Of a DNA stretch of 27,462 nucleotides, positions 1 through 7,891 are shown piece by piece. The position numbers and the translations under genes were made by a program. The notes beneath the pieces were generated by a model. The model saw only the letters and a program-made list of their open reading frames with translations, was not told the DNA's origin and searched no databases. Origin of the DNA: an uncultured Clostridium sp. (GTDB lineage: Bacteria; Bacillota; Clostridia; TANB77; CAG-465); NCBI GenBank assembly GCA_900553785.1, contig USES01000012.1:1-27462 (forward strand), in the 5' to 3' direction. Positions within the stretch are counted from its first letter, which is position 1; each line of letters opens with the position of its first letter.

Positions 1-89
1 TAGGCCAATTTTATTTGGTCCTTGAAAATAACTATTTAGAAGGCTGTTGCCCCCCCCCCCCCATTTACATTATTTTCCATTGATTTCAT
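1..89 (-). CDS. Start of an unidentified gene, cut by the window edge and frame-broken at a poly-G tract
   Basis: On the minus strand an AAAGGAG ribosome binding site lies 7 bases before an ATG at 89-87. It opens MKSMENNVN, followed by a run of 13 G. With 13 G the frame reads four glycines and then A-T-A-F and a stop. With 14 G (or 11) it would read through glycines into NSLLNSYFQGPNKIGL and stay open to the window edge. With 12 G it also stops quickly. The strong ribosome binding site, the position about 80 bases after pgeF on the same strand, and one open frame out of three suggest a real gene that is switched off by the tract length, or a miscount in the assembly. I do not recognise the protein; only about 26 residues are visible. 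Confidence 0.55.
50..62. repeat. 13-base C/G homopolymer tract
   Basis: Thirteen C in a row on the plus strand (13 G on the coding minus strand), in DNA that is otherwise about 70% A+T. It sits ten codons into a putative reading frame. Long G tracts near the start of coding regions are the classic substrate for slipped-strand phase variation; that role is inferred here. Confidence 0.9.
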
Positions 90-167
90 TTGTTTTCTCC
101 TTTATTCTTCTAAAAGTCTATATCAAATTTTTACAATTTTCAAGTATTTTTTGGATATTTTATATAC

Positions 168-971
168 TTACATTCCAACAATTGTTGCAAATGTTCCATA
201 ATCCTCTTCTCCACGCTGAACAGTACACCTATATGAATAAAAATCATCATTATTACATTTTGTACATATATTTGCATTTGTTATATTTTCCTCTTTAACT
301 CCAGCATTTAACATATCACTAATAATTAAATACTTTAAATCTATATGATATGTTTTATCTACATCTTCTCGGATGTATTCTTTTTCATTAGGCCATATAT
401 CCGTAAACATTTCCTTAAACGCCTTATCTTTACTAGTAAAACAACATTTTGCTATAGCAGGGCCAAGACACACAACTAAATCTACTGGATCAGATTTAAA
501 TTCTTCTTTTAGCATATATATAGCCTTTAAAGAAATCTGTTTTAGTGTCCCCTTCCAACCACTATGAATATTTACCAAAACTTTATTTCTTTTATCATAT
601 ACTATTATTGGGACACAATCTGCTGTGGTAATCATTGTGTATATGTTTTTTTCGTTTACTATATATGCATCTGCTTGCGTTTCATTTTTCATGAGATAAT
701 TATATTCATCCATATTATCCTTGTTAATATGAATAATATTGTCTGTATGGGCCTGACTTGCTTTGCAAATAACATTATTATTTATACCTAAGGCTTCACA
801 CACAAGCTCCATATTTTTATCTAAATTCTTAATGCTATCTTTACTAGATAGTCTAAGATTAAGACTAGAATATATTCCGTCACTTACTCCCGTATGTCTA
901 AGAAACACTGCGTTTTTTACTCCTAGTTTAGTCAAAGCCTTAAACTCTAAATATTCAACTCCGATTTTCAT
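168..971 (-). CDS. pgeF: PgeF/YfiH family protein (former 'laccase domain' or polyphenol oxidase family)
   Basis: 267 codons, usual length for the family. Visible family motifs in order are HTGVSDGIYSSLNL near residues 26-39, QAHTDN with its metal-binding histidine, the TTADCVPI block, NIHSGWKGT with the second histidine and the catalytic-type cysteine region just before it, and GPAIAKCCF. Family members are described as purine nucleoside phosphorylase/adenosine deaminase-like enzymes, and YfiH/PgeF in E. coli edits peptidoglycan precursor synthesis. The annotated ATG has essentially no spacing from the AAAAGG before it. Just upstream a well-placed start in another frame (1020) would give a better N-terminus if one base were removed near 960-972 (see findings). 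The gene follows the 596-codon protein by 59 bases and probably shares its transcript. Confidence 0.9.
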   Translation of the reverse strand: MKIGVEYLEFKALTKLGVKNAVFLRHTGVSDGIYSSLNLRLSSKDSIKNLDKNMELVCEALGINNNVICKASQAHTDNIIHINKDNMDEYNYLMKNETQADAYIVNEKNIYTMITTADCVPIIVYDKRNKVLVNIHSGWKGTLKQISLKAIYMLKEEFKSDPVDLVVCLGPAIAKCCFTSKDKAFKEMFTDIWPNEKEYIREDVDKTYHIDLKYLIISDMLNAGVKEENITNANICTKCNNDDFYSYRCTVQRGEEDYGTFATIVGM

Positions 972-1020
972 CCTTTTTATGCATAATATCTTTATTAGTA
1001 TACTTATTTAATACTTTCAT
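955..1020 (-). pseudogene. 21-codon ORF that may be the displaced true N-terminus of pgeF
   Basis: ATG at 1020-1018, preceded by AAAGGT at a 7-base spacing and lying 10 bases after the stop of the upstream gene. It reads MKVLNKYTNKDIMHKKDENR and then S and a stop at 957-955, overlapping the start of pgeF in the other frame. Removing one base between about 960 and 972 would join it to pgeF as ...KKDENGVEYLEF or ...KKDEIGVEYLEF. That resembles the N-terminal strand normally seen before the HTGVS motif in this family. It may be a sequencing indel, a real frameshift, or a coincidental leader ORF. Confidence 0.4.
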
Positions 1021-1030
1021 CAATATACCT

Positions 1031-2821
1031 TTATCTTTCCTTATCCTTTTCTGATACTGTTCTTACATTATTCTCTTTCTGAGCATATAACTTAGCCATT
1101 TCTTCATCGCTATATACTGATTTTATTTTTTCCATTTTAGCAAGTGGGTCTTTGCTTAACTCATAGTTTTCCTTTAGAGTATCATCATAAGTTGTTCCCT
1201 TTATTCTTCCTTTTTCTACTTCAATACCACCAATATACTTTCCAACAAATTCTTTGTTTTCTATATTAAAGCTTTCTTTATCATTATACTGTACGTTTGA
1301 AAGAAACTTAGCTAAATCTTTTTTGTTTATATTTTCCATGTCCACATCATCAATGTAATAATTTTGTGGCAATTTTACTGTAGCATCTAACTTATCTGAA
1401 AGATATGTACTATATTCTGAAATTATTAACTTACGAAGAGTTTTACCCTTAATAACTACTTTCTCACCCAACATTGCAGAATATTTACTTCCACCTTTAT
1501 ATTCAAAATTTATTTCAGCATTTGGTACAAAAGAGTTTTCTTTACCATTTTTAATTGTTTCTTTTTCATCCTGCGTTATCTTATTATAATTATATTTACT
1601 TAATTTATAATTAGTATATTTACCTATAGTATTAGAATCTGGCAATAACATTCTTTTTTGCTTAACTAACTCTTTAGCAATAGGGATTTTAGACATAATT
1701 TGATTTAATCTGTGATGTCTATTATAATCTTTATAAAACATCTTGGCAAATAATTCATTTTTATCTCTGCTAAGTTTACCATTTTGATCTGCAATTGCTT
1801 TATTCCTTAAAAAATCCACAAAACTCTTTCTTATTCCTACTTCCACATCGCCATTTTCTAAATCATACACCGGGTGTCCAATATATGGTAATTTGCCAAC
1901 TTTCTCAAACATATTTTTTTCCATATAATTGTCTACTTTAGAAATATATTCTGCTCCTGCCTCATTGCCTAGTTCAAGTAAGTTGCCATCCGTGTAAGCG
2001 TCATATGCTACTTTTTCATTTCCGTCCCCTATTGACTTTTCAATATGCACCAAATTCAATTTTTTATCGTAGTGAAAATCCACCTTATTGCAAGAAACTG
2101 AATATTGTTCTCCATTAGAATTTTTAAATTCAAACTCATATGGTTTAAACTCTTTTTTTGCTAATCTTTTAGCCCTATTATTGGTGTAGTCTCTATATAT
2201 ACTTGGCAACATTCTAGGGATTGCATCTATTCCTCTTTTTACATCAAACCAAATTAGTTCAGTTTCTCCCCTTAGCGCGCTCTTTTTTTTGCTTTCTAAA
2301 TAATCTAATAATTCTTTTTTAGGGACATAGCCATTTTCTATCTCTTCTTGTGTTTTTTCTCTAAAATTACATTTTCCCTTTTCATCAATATCTAAAACAA
2401 GTTCTACTGCCCTTGCTCTATCTGCTCCTATGTTGTAATAACCTTCATATGTAATAGCTGAATCTTGCAATCTCTCCTTAAAATGTGAAAGCTCATACTT
2501 ATTAGGTTCTGTTTTAACGGCACTAAATTCTAAATTTCCAGAAATGAATGGATTTAAATTGCTCGGTAAATTTCTAGAAAAATCCACGACACTTGGAATT
2601 CCTGCAAACATAAAAACTTTATCTTTTCCACCGTGATTAGCTACCTTTCCTTTAGTTGGCTTTAAATACTGATCTTTAATTATTCTTTCAGCCACCTCTT
2701 TACTTGTAAAATGATACAAACCTTCATTTAATATTTTTTCACGTGTTTCTTCTCTTAAACTATACTGCTGAGCTTTAGTAAACTCAACATTTAAAGCACA
2801 AATAAATGATGTTAATAACAT
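1031..2821 (-). CDS. Unknown 596-residue protein, N-terminus possibly ADP-ribosyltransferase-like
   Basis: The ATG at 2821 has a GGAGG 4 bases upstream, so the start is well supported. The first 17 residues are mildly hydrophobic but lack the basic n-region of a secretion signal, so export is uncertain. Residues about 35-75 read GLYHFTSKEVAERII followed by a VFMFAGIPS segment. A LYHFT-type opening followed by a small-residue strand recalls KptA/DarT-like ADP-ribosyltransferase folds, but I cannot place a full catalytic triad, so this is a weak inference. The rest is charged and soluble-looking, with no repeats or transmembrane segments. It is transcribed divergently from spoVAC and sits upstream of pgeF. 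No function can be assigned with confidence. Confidence 0.6.
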   Translation of the reverse strand: MLLTSFICALNVEFTKAQQYSLREETREKILNEGLYHFTSKEVAERIIKDQYLKPTKGKVANHGGKDKVFMFAGIPSVVDFSRNLPSNLNPFISGNLEFSAVKTEPNKYELSHFKERLQDSAITYEGYYNIGADRARAVELVLDIDEKGKCNFREKTQEEIENGYVPKKELLDYLESKKKSALRGETELIWFDVKRGIDAIPRMLPSIYRDYTNNRAKRLAKKEFKPYEFEFKNSNGEQYSVSCNKVDFHYDKKLNLVHIEKSIGDGNEKVAYDAYTDGNLLELGNEAGAEYISKVDNYMEKNMFEKVGKLPYIGHPVYDLENGDVEVGIRKSFVDFLRNKAIADQNGKLSRDKNELFAKMFYKDYNRHHRLNQIMSKIPIAKELVKQKRMLLPDSNTIGKYTNYKLSKYNYNKITQDEKETIKNGKENSFVPNAEINFEYKGGSKYSAMLGEKVVIKGKTLRKLIISEYSTYLSDKLDATVKLPQNYYIDDVDMENINKKDLAKFLSNVQYNDKESFNIENKEFVGKYIGGIEVEKGRIKGTTYDDTLKENYELSKDPLAKMEKIKSVYSDEEMAKLYAQKENNVRTVSEKDKER

Positions 2822-2916
2822 ACGTCCTCCAAAGTTTTTACCCTGAGTAAGTATATAATATATACAGAAAGTTGTAAATGAAATTCAAATTAAATTTAAA
2901 TTTTATAAAATTTTTT

Positions 2917-2946
2917 AAAATATTTTTTTAGTTTTTACTCATAATA
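2917..2946 (+). promoter_or_regulatory. Candidate forespore (sigma-G type) promoter for spoVAC
   Basis: A -10-like CATAATA at 2940-2946, inside ACTCATAATATT, lies 17 bases after an AAAATA that partly fits the sigma-G -35 element. The same 12-mer occurs before the coat operon at 4910. The predicted start point would fall only about 8 bases before the spoVAC ATG, right at the GGTGAT ribosome binding site, which weakens the case. Confidence 0.35.
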
Positions 2947-2960
2947 TTCTTGGTGATTTT

Positions 2961-3422
2961 ATGAATTATACAAAAATGGGGATGAATAATGAGGAATATA
3001 ACAAATATGTAGAGGCAAAAGCTACAAAAAGTAACATTCTTAAAAATTGCTTAATGGCGTTTTTAATAGGTGGTGCTATATGCGTACTAGGTCAGTTTAT
3101 TACGAATATAGGGATAAACAATGGCTTAGACAAAAAGGCCGCGTCTTGTATCACTTCAATATGTTTAATATTTATAGCTGCATTTCTTACTGCAATAAGA
3201 GTCTTTCACAAAATTGGTAAAGTAGCAGGTGCAGGAACAATCGTACCAATAACCGGTTTTTCTAATTCCATTGTATCTCCTGCTATAGAATACAAATCTG
3301 AAGGACTAATGCTTGGAATTGGAGCAAATATGTTTAAAGTAGCTGGTCCAGTACTTGTATATGGCATAGGAAGCTCAGTTATAGTTGGGCTTATATATTG
3401 GCTTGTAAAATATGTATTTTAG
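2961..3422 (+). CDS. spoVAC: Stage V sporulation protein AC
   Basis: 153 codons, the normal length for SpoVAC (about 150). It is an integral membrane protein with hydrophobic segments near residues 30-50, 62-80, 115-130 and 133-150, and it carries the family's VAGAGTIVPITGFSNS loop. SpoVAC is part of the forespore inner-membrane channel that imports dipicolinic acid during sporulation and releases it at germination; B. subtilis SpoVAC is reported to act as a mechanosensitive channel. A GGTGAT ribosome binding site precedes the ATG. It is first in a tight spoVAC-spoVAD-spoVAE operon, the minimal set usual in Clostridia, which often lack spoVAA, AB and AF. Confidence 0.97.
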   Translation: MNYTKMGMNNEEYNKYVEAKATKSNILKNCLMAFLIGGAICVLGQFITNIGINNGLDKKAASCITSICLIFIAAFLTAIRVFHKIGKVAGAGTIVPITGFSNSIVSPAIEYKSEGLMLGIGANMFKVAGPVLVYGIGSSVIVGLIYWLVKYVF

Positions 3423-3432
3423 AGGTGTAAAA

Positions 3433-4452
3433 ATGAAAGTAGGAAATCAAACAATAAAACTTGAAAATACCCCTGTAATCAGAGAATGTGGTAGTGTTGT
3501 TGGACCAAAAGAAAAATCTGGTCCTCTTAGTCAGTTCTTTGATGTTTGTCTTGATGACGTATATTTTGGAGAAGAAACTTTCGAAAAAGCTGAATCAAAA
3601 CTAATAAAAGAAGCTGTGCAAAATGTTTTTAACAAAACTTCTCTAGACAACACAAAAATAGATTATATATTTGGAGGCGATTTACTTAATCAATGTATAA
3701 GTTCAGGATATGCAATGCGTGAACTAGAAATACCTTTCTTAGGATTATACGGAGCATGTTCGACCTTTGCTGAAGCAAATATTATGGCCAGCCTATTTGT
3801 AAACGCTGGATACGGAAAACATTGTATAGCTACTGCATCATCGCACTTTTGCTCAGCAGAACGTCAATTTAGGATGCCGCTAGAACAAGGGACTCAAACA
3901 CCGCCTACTGGTCAATGGACCGTAACAGGAGCTGGCGCCACTCTTATTGTTCCAAATTCTGAGGATTCACAAAACAGATACCCAAAGATAACATATGTAA
4001 CTCCAGGTAAAATTGTAGATATGGGTGTAAAAGACATTGCAAATATGGGAGCCGCAATGGCACCAGCATGTTTTGATACAATAATAGCTCATTTAGAAGA
4101 CACTGGGCGTACTGCCGATTATTATGACCTTATATGTACCGGAGATTTAGGAATACTTGGTTCAGATATATTGAAAGAACAACTTAAAAACTACGGTATA
4201 GATATATCTTCTGTTCATAATGACTGTGGTATGATGATATTTGACTGTACTGCCCAAGATACCAAAACCGGTGGTAGTGGATGTGGATGTAGTGCTAGTG
4301 TATTTAGTGGATATGTGTTTAAAAAACTTATGGATAAAAGTATAAATCGTGTCCTTTTAGTATCTACTGGTGCCTTAATGAGTCCTGTATCTCTGGGCCA
4401 AGGAGAATCAATCCCAGGAATTGCTCATGCTGTGGCAATAGAAAACATGTAG
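3433..4452 (+). CDS. spoVAD: Stage V sporulation protein AD
   Basis: 339 residues from the ATG at 3433, chosen because AGAGGTG lies 5 bases upstream; an in-frame ATG at 3412 would overlap spoVAC and lacks a ribosome binding site. The protein has the thiolase/ketoacyl-synthase fold of SpoVAD, with a GACSTFAEA segment at the position of the thiolase cysteine, a glycine-rich GGSGCGCSAS turn and a C-terminal ALMSPVSLGQGESIPGIAHAV block. SpoVAD binds dipicolinic acid directly and is peripheral to the spore inner membrane. It follows spoVAC by 10 bases and precedes spoVAE by 10. Confidence 0.97.
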   Translation: MKVGNQTIKLENTPVIRECGSVVGPKEKSGPLSQFFDVCLDDVYFGEETFEKAESKLIKEAVQNVFNKTSLDNTKIDYIFGGDLLNQCISSGYAMRELEIPFLGLYGACSTFAEANIMASLFVNAGYGKHCIATASSHFCSAERQFRMPLEQGTQTPPTGQWTVTGAGATLIVPNSEDSQNRYPKITYVTPGKIVDMGVKDIANMGAAMAPACFDTIIAHLEDTGRTADYYDLICTGDLGILGSDILKEQLKNYGIDISSVHNDCGMMIFDCTAQDTKTGGSGCGCSASVFSGYVFKKLMDKSINRVLLVSTGALMSPVSLGQGESIPGIAHAVAIENM

Positions 4453-4462
4453 GAGGTAAACT

Positions 4463-4837
4463 ATGGAATTATTTTGTGAATACTTAAGAGTATTTATAAC
4501 TGGTGGAATTATTTGTACAATAGGACAAATTTTAATAGATAAAACAAAACTTACTCCTGCAAGAATTCTTGTAATATTTGTAACTGCTGGTGTTATTCTT
4601 ACAGGACTTGGAATATATCAATATATAGTGAAATTTGGCGGAGCGGGTGCCACTGTCCCTATATCTGGCTTTGGTTATTGTTTAGGTACTGGCGTAATGG
4701 AACAAGTAGATAAAATAGGACCTTTGGGAATATTTACTGGTGGAATAACTGCTGCTGCAGGTGGTATATCTGCTGCTATAATATTCGGATATCTTTTTGC
4801 CTTAATCTCTAAACCAAATATTAAGGATATAAAATAG
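4463..4837 (+). CDS. spoVAE: Stage V sporulation protein AE (AEb type)
   Basis: 124 codons, usual for the short membrane form SpoVAEb. It has hydrophobic segments near residues 8-25, 33-55, 60-85 and 95-118. It carries the GGAGATVPISGFGY loop, which parallels the equivalent loop of SpoVAC; the two proteins are distant relatives. AGGAGG stands 6 bases before the ATG. It is the last gene of the SpoVA dipicolinate channel operon. Confidence 0.96.
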   Translation: MELFCEYLRVFITGGIICTIGQILIDKTKLTPARILVIFVTAGVILTGLGIYQYIVKFGGAGATVPISGFGYCLGTGVMEQVDKIGPLGIFTGGITAAAGGISAAIIFGYLFALISKPNIKDIK

Positions 4838-4848
4838 CAAAATTTTGC

Positions 4849-4879
4849 TGTATACGTAACTCTAATATAACTCATAATA
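4849..4879 (+). promoter_or_regulatory. Forespore-type (sigma-G) promoter before the coat gene pair
   Basis: TGTATA at 4849-4854, an 18-base spacer, and CATAATA at 4873-4879 fit the sigma-G pattern (TGNATA and CATANTA, 17-18 bases apart). The start point would be near 4886, leaving about 24 bases including an AAGGAGG ribosome binding site before the ATG at 4910. A sigma-K reading of the CATA element is possible, but no good AC -35 is seen. Confidence 0.5.
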
Positions 4880-4909
4880 TTTTCGTATTTATATAAGGAG
4901 GTATTAAAT

Positions 4910-5092
4910 ATGGATACATTAAACCAAATGGAACTACAAGATATTAGACATACTTGTGGTGCATGTTCAGACTTTTGTAAAAAGCTAGAATACTACAAAA
5001 CAATTACAAATGATCAAAATGCAATAGATATTATGACTAAGATTTGTAATGCTTGCTCTACATTAAAGCAAGATTTAGTTAATATGTTATAG
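4910..5092 (+). CDS. Small partner of CotF-like spore coat protein
   Basis: 60 residues, all helical in character, with five cysteines (a CGAC pair near 16-19, C23, and an NACS motif near 47-49). An AAGGAGG ribosome binding site precedes the ATG. In Clostridia a short helical protein of about 60 residues is often encoded directly before a CotF-domain coat protein, and this pair has that layout with a 12-base gap. The cysteines could cross-link the coat. The identity rests on context and length more than on strong motifs. Confidence 0.65.
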   Translation: MDTLNQMELQDIRHTCGACSDFCKKLEYYKTITNDQNAIDIMTKICNACSTLKQDLVNML

Positions 5093-5104
5093 GAGGTAAA
5101 AAAT

Positions 5105-5353
5105 ATGAATGAAAAACAAGCCGTAGCAGATACTTTATCTAGCACAAATGCAATAATAAACATGCTTACATATTCTGTAATGCAATCTAACAACAAAAAC
5201 TTAAGAGATACTTTTCAAAACACAAGAAACCAAATGGAAGCTTTACAATGGGAAATTTACTTAATAGCAAAACAAAATGGATACTACACCCCTGCTGCTC
5301 CTGCTGGTCAAGCAGATATCGATGCAGTTAAACAAGCTGTACAAAATGGATAA
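5105..5353 (+). CDS. CotF-family spore coat protein
   Basis: 82 residues with the CotF pattern: VADTLSSTNAIINMLTYSVM, then NLRDTFQNTRNQ, and a terminal helix ending in the aromatic NGYY, followed by a flexible AAPAGQ tail. CotF-domain proteins are ferritin-like helical coat components. It is shorter than B. subtilis CotF, as is usual for clostridial versions. AGGAGG lies before the ATG, and it is co-transcribed with the 60-residue partner. The unit ends at the hairpin at 5384. Confidence 0.82.
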   Translation: MNEKQAVADTLSSTNAIINMLTYSVMQSNNKNLRDTFQNTRNQMEALQWEIYLIAKQNGYYTPAAPAGQADIDAVKQAVQNG

Positions 5354-5383
5354 TTGCTAAAAGATTATTTGAATTAAATCATA

Positions 5384-5420
5384 AAAACAGAACCCTATAA
5401 ATCTAGGATTCTGTTTTATT
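5384..5420. terminator. Bidirectional Rho-independent terminator between the coat operon and pilC
   Basis: Arms 5384-5396 and 5405-5417 form a 9-bp stem (AAAACAGAA with TTCTGTTTT), one mismatch, then three more pairs. T-rich sequence follows on both strands. It sits between the convergent coat gene and pilC and can serve both. Confidence 0.8.
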
Positions 5421-5448
5421 TTAATATTTAATACCAATAAACTTTTAT

Positions 5449-6786
5449 CTACTGTCCTTGCATATCAAATAAGAATGTACCCATGTATACATCAATAAGT
5501 GGTACCATTATTGTTATAACGAACAATACTAGTATTATACCAATGAATACATACATTATTTCTGGCAATGCTTTTACTGTTTTTTCTATAGTATCATCAA
5601 TTTCCTGCTCAACATATTCTGCAACTTTTTCCATCATTTCAGCCAAATCTGTTTTCATACCAGTATTAACCATCTGTATTACTATTGGTGGCAATGCTTT
5701 TTCAGCTTCGAATGGTTCAAGCCATGAACCACCCGCTAACAGATCTGCTTTTCCTATTTCTACTAACGATAAGAAATAATAGTTATCTGTAACTGTTTTT
5801 GCAACGTCTAACGCCTCTTGTATTCTCATACCGTTCTTAATATTAAGCAACATCGCCTTAAAAAACTTGTTGACTATTATCTTCAAATAAAGTGTTCCAA
5901 ATACAGGAAACTTTATTTTTATCTTGTCTACTTGGTATCTACCCATAGGCGTTCTTACATAAAACGCGAATGCCGCTAATATGCCAGCTATCACCGTTAA
6001 TACTACATACCAATACTTCAAAATCCACTCAGATACCTTAACTGCAACCTGAGTCGCTGCTGGTAACTGTCTTGTAGAACCGAACATATCATAAACATTT
6101 TGAATTAGAGGTGTTCCCCATAAAAGTCCAACTATTGTAATTATTAAAACGAAAACAAATAATATAATTTTAGGTATTAGTATACCTCTAACCTGTTTTC
6201 TTAGTCTCATGCTACTTTCCATGTAATCTCTGGCATAAAGAAGCGCTGTATCAAGCGAACCAGACTCTTCTCCTACCTTAACGAAGTTAACATACACTGG
6301 TGGAAATACCTTAGGATATGCCATCATCATCTGATTTATTGTAGAACCACCTTCAATTCCTATCAATATATCGTCTATTATATCTTTCATTTTAGGATTT
6401 TCCATAGTGTCGTACAAAGCTTCAAAAGCATCTATGTTATTAAACTTTGCTTTTTTCAATATATATAAACTGTTTGTAAAAGTAAGTATATCTTTTGGAG
6501 TTACTCCTCTACCAACATCAGAAAATAACATTGATGCAAATGTTCTTTTAGCAGGAGTTCTTCTAGAACTATTTTTTGTTCTTTCAACATCCTCTTGAAT
6601 TGATTTTAATCTATTAGAATCTATTTTGGTATTTGTAACTTTAATCTCCTTCTTAGCGGCAATTCTTACAGGTTGTATTCTTGAAAGTTTTAATTTTTTA
6701 ATTACATCTCTTTTATTCCTTGCTGTCATACTTCCCCTTACTGTCTTACCATTTTTAAGCATTCCTCTATAATTAAACTCAGGCAC
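5449..6786 (-). CDS. pilC: Type IV pilus inner-membrane platform protein PilC (T2SSF family)
   Basis: 445 codons. It opens with the family's FNYRGMLKNGKTVRGSMTA strand, followed by two T2SSF repeats (about 110-225 and 310-435) and hydrophobic segments near 203-225, 262-282 and 410-435. The GEESGSLDTAL motif in the first repeat is paired with NTGMKTDLAEMM in the second. PilC is the platform on which PilB and PilT act. The start is GTG, overlapping the pilT stop by one base (TAGTG), so translation is probably coupled. It is the last gene of the pilus operon, ending before the hairpin at 5384. Confidence 0.95.
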   Translation of the reverse strand: MPEFNYRGMLKNGKTVRGSMTARNKRDVIKKLKLSRIQPVRIAAKKEIKVTNTKIDSNRLKSIQEDVERTKNSSRRTPAKRTFASMLFSDVGRGVTPKDILTFTNSLYILKKAKFNNIDAFEALYDTMENPKMKDIIDDILIGIEGGSTINQMMMAYPKVFPPVYVNFVKVGEESGSLDTALLYARDYMESSMRLRKQVRGILIPKIILFVFVLIITIVGLLWGTPLIQNVYDMFGSTRQLPAATQVAVKVSEWILKYWYVVLTVIAGILAAFAFYVRTPMGRYQVDKIKIKFPVFGTLYLKIIVNKFFKAMLLNIKNGMRIQEALDVAKTVTDNYYFLSLVEIGKADLLAGGSWLEPFEAEKALPPIVIQMVNTGMKTDLAEMMEKVAEYVEQEIDDTIEKTVKALPEIMYVFIGIILVLFVITIMVPLIDVYMGTFLFDMQGQ

Positions 6787-7874
6787 TATCTATCACTTCC
6801 CATCATATTTAATATTAAATTATAACTATCTGATTCCACATATTTTTTAGCTAATTCTAAATCTATTATATTTTTATTAATTAATTCTACAAATGCTTTC
6901 TCATAACTTTGCATTCCTAATTCTCTTCCTCTATGTATTGCATCCTTTATTTCAGATATACTAAATGATTCTTGACGAATTAGGGCTCCCATCGTTGAGT
7001 TAATAACCATTATTTCAGGTACCATAACAACTTCTCCGCTTATAGACTTAATTAGTTTTTGTGAAATTATACATTTTAATATATTAGACATAGTATATTT
7101 TATAGCTCTTTGCTCATTAGGAGAATACATAGATAATATTCTTTCTATAGTCTCTCCTCCAGACCTAGTATGCATTGTTCCAATTACTAGACCACCAGAC
7201 TCTGCTAGGTCTATAGCTGCATCCATTGTTTTTCTGTCTCTTATCTCTCCTACTATTGCTATATCTGAATCTTCCCTTAAAAGATTTATTACTCCGTCAT
7301 AATAAGATGGAATATCCGATGCAGAATTCACTTCTTTTTGCACTATTACACATTTATCTGATTTATGAACATACTCTATAGGCTCTTCTAACATAACAAT
7401 TTTCTTGTTTTCAGTATGATTTAATTCCTGAACAAATGCATTTAAAGTCGTAGTCTTTCCTGAATTAACACTTCCAGTTATTAAAACAAGTCCTGAATTG
7501 TATTTTTTTAATCTATCTATAACGGTACGCAATCTTAGTTTATTGATGTCTATTTCATTATTTTTTATTATTCTAATTGAAAATGTTGGAATTCCCTTTG
7601 ACATACTTGCATTTATCCTAAGTCTCACCGAATCACTTACTTTATACGGAAGATCTAGTCTTTTGCCTTGTTCAAACTGTTCAACTAACTCCAAACTATC
7701 TCCAACAATAGCTTCCATTAGTCCTTCAAGATCATATTTATTCATAGCTTCAATTCTATCGTCACGAATCAATGCCCTGTTTACTCTAAACAGTGGCACT
7801 AACCCATCAACCAAATGAATATCTGTTGCATTCATTTCTATCGCATCAGAAACTATTGCTAAAAATTTTTCCAT
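6786..7874 (-). CDS. pilT: Type IV pilus retraction ATPase PilT
   Basis: 362 residues from the ATG at 7874, chosen for GAGG 5 bases upstream; an in-frame GTG two codons earlier falls inside that site. It has the PilT N-terminal domain (NATDIHLVDGLVPLFRV), Walker A GSVNSGKTTT near 134-143, Walker B DIAIVGEIRD near 205-213, and the histidine box GTMHTRS. The Walker A has N where G is commonest, but the GK-T core is intact. PilT hexamers power pilus retraction. It lies between pilB and pilC, with a 17-base gap to pilB and a one-base overlap with pilC. Confidence 0.95.
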   Translation of the reverse strand: MEKFLAIVSDAIEMNATDIHLVDGLVPLFRVNRALIRDDRIEAMNKYDLEGLMEAIVGDSLELVEQFEQGKRLDLPYKVSDSVRLRINASMSKGIPTFSIRIIKNNEIDINKLRLRTVIDRLKKYNSGLVLITGSVNSGKTTTLNAFVQELNHTENKKIVMLEEPIEYVHKSDKCVIVQKEVNSASDIPSYYDGVINLLREDSDIAIVGEIRDRKTMDAAIDLAESGGLVIGTMHTRSGGETIERILSMYSPNEQRAIKYTMSNILKCIISQKLIKSISGEVVMVPEIMVINSTMGALIRQESFSISEIKDAIHRGRELGMQSYEKAFVELINKNIIDLELAKKYVESDSYNLILNMMGSDR

Positions 7875-7891
7875 ACGCACCTCTTCTTTTG

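Noticed and set aside
47..298. Plus-strand ORF starting with polyproline
   Set aside because: It is the reverse reading of the G tract and the end of pgeF; no ribosome binding site and no protein-like composition.
4836..4849. Perfect 14-base palindrome AGCAAAATTTTGCT just after spoVAE
   Set aside because: No loop and no T run, so not a convincing terminator; it touches the proposed coat promoter but cannot be given a role.
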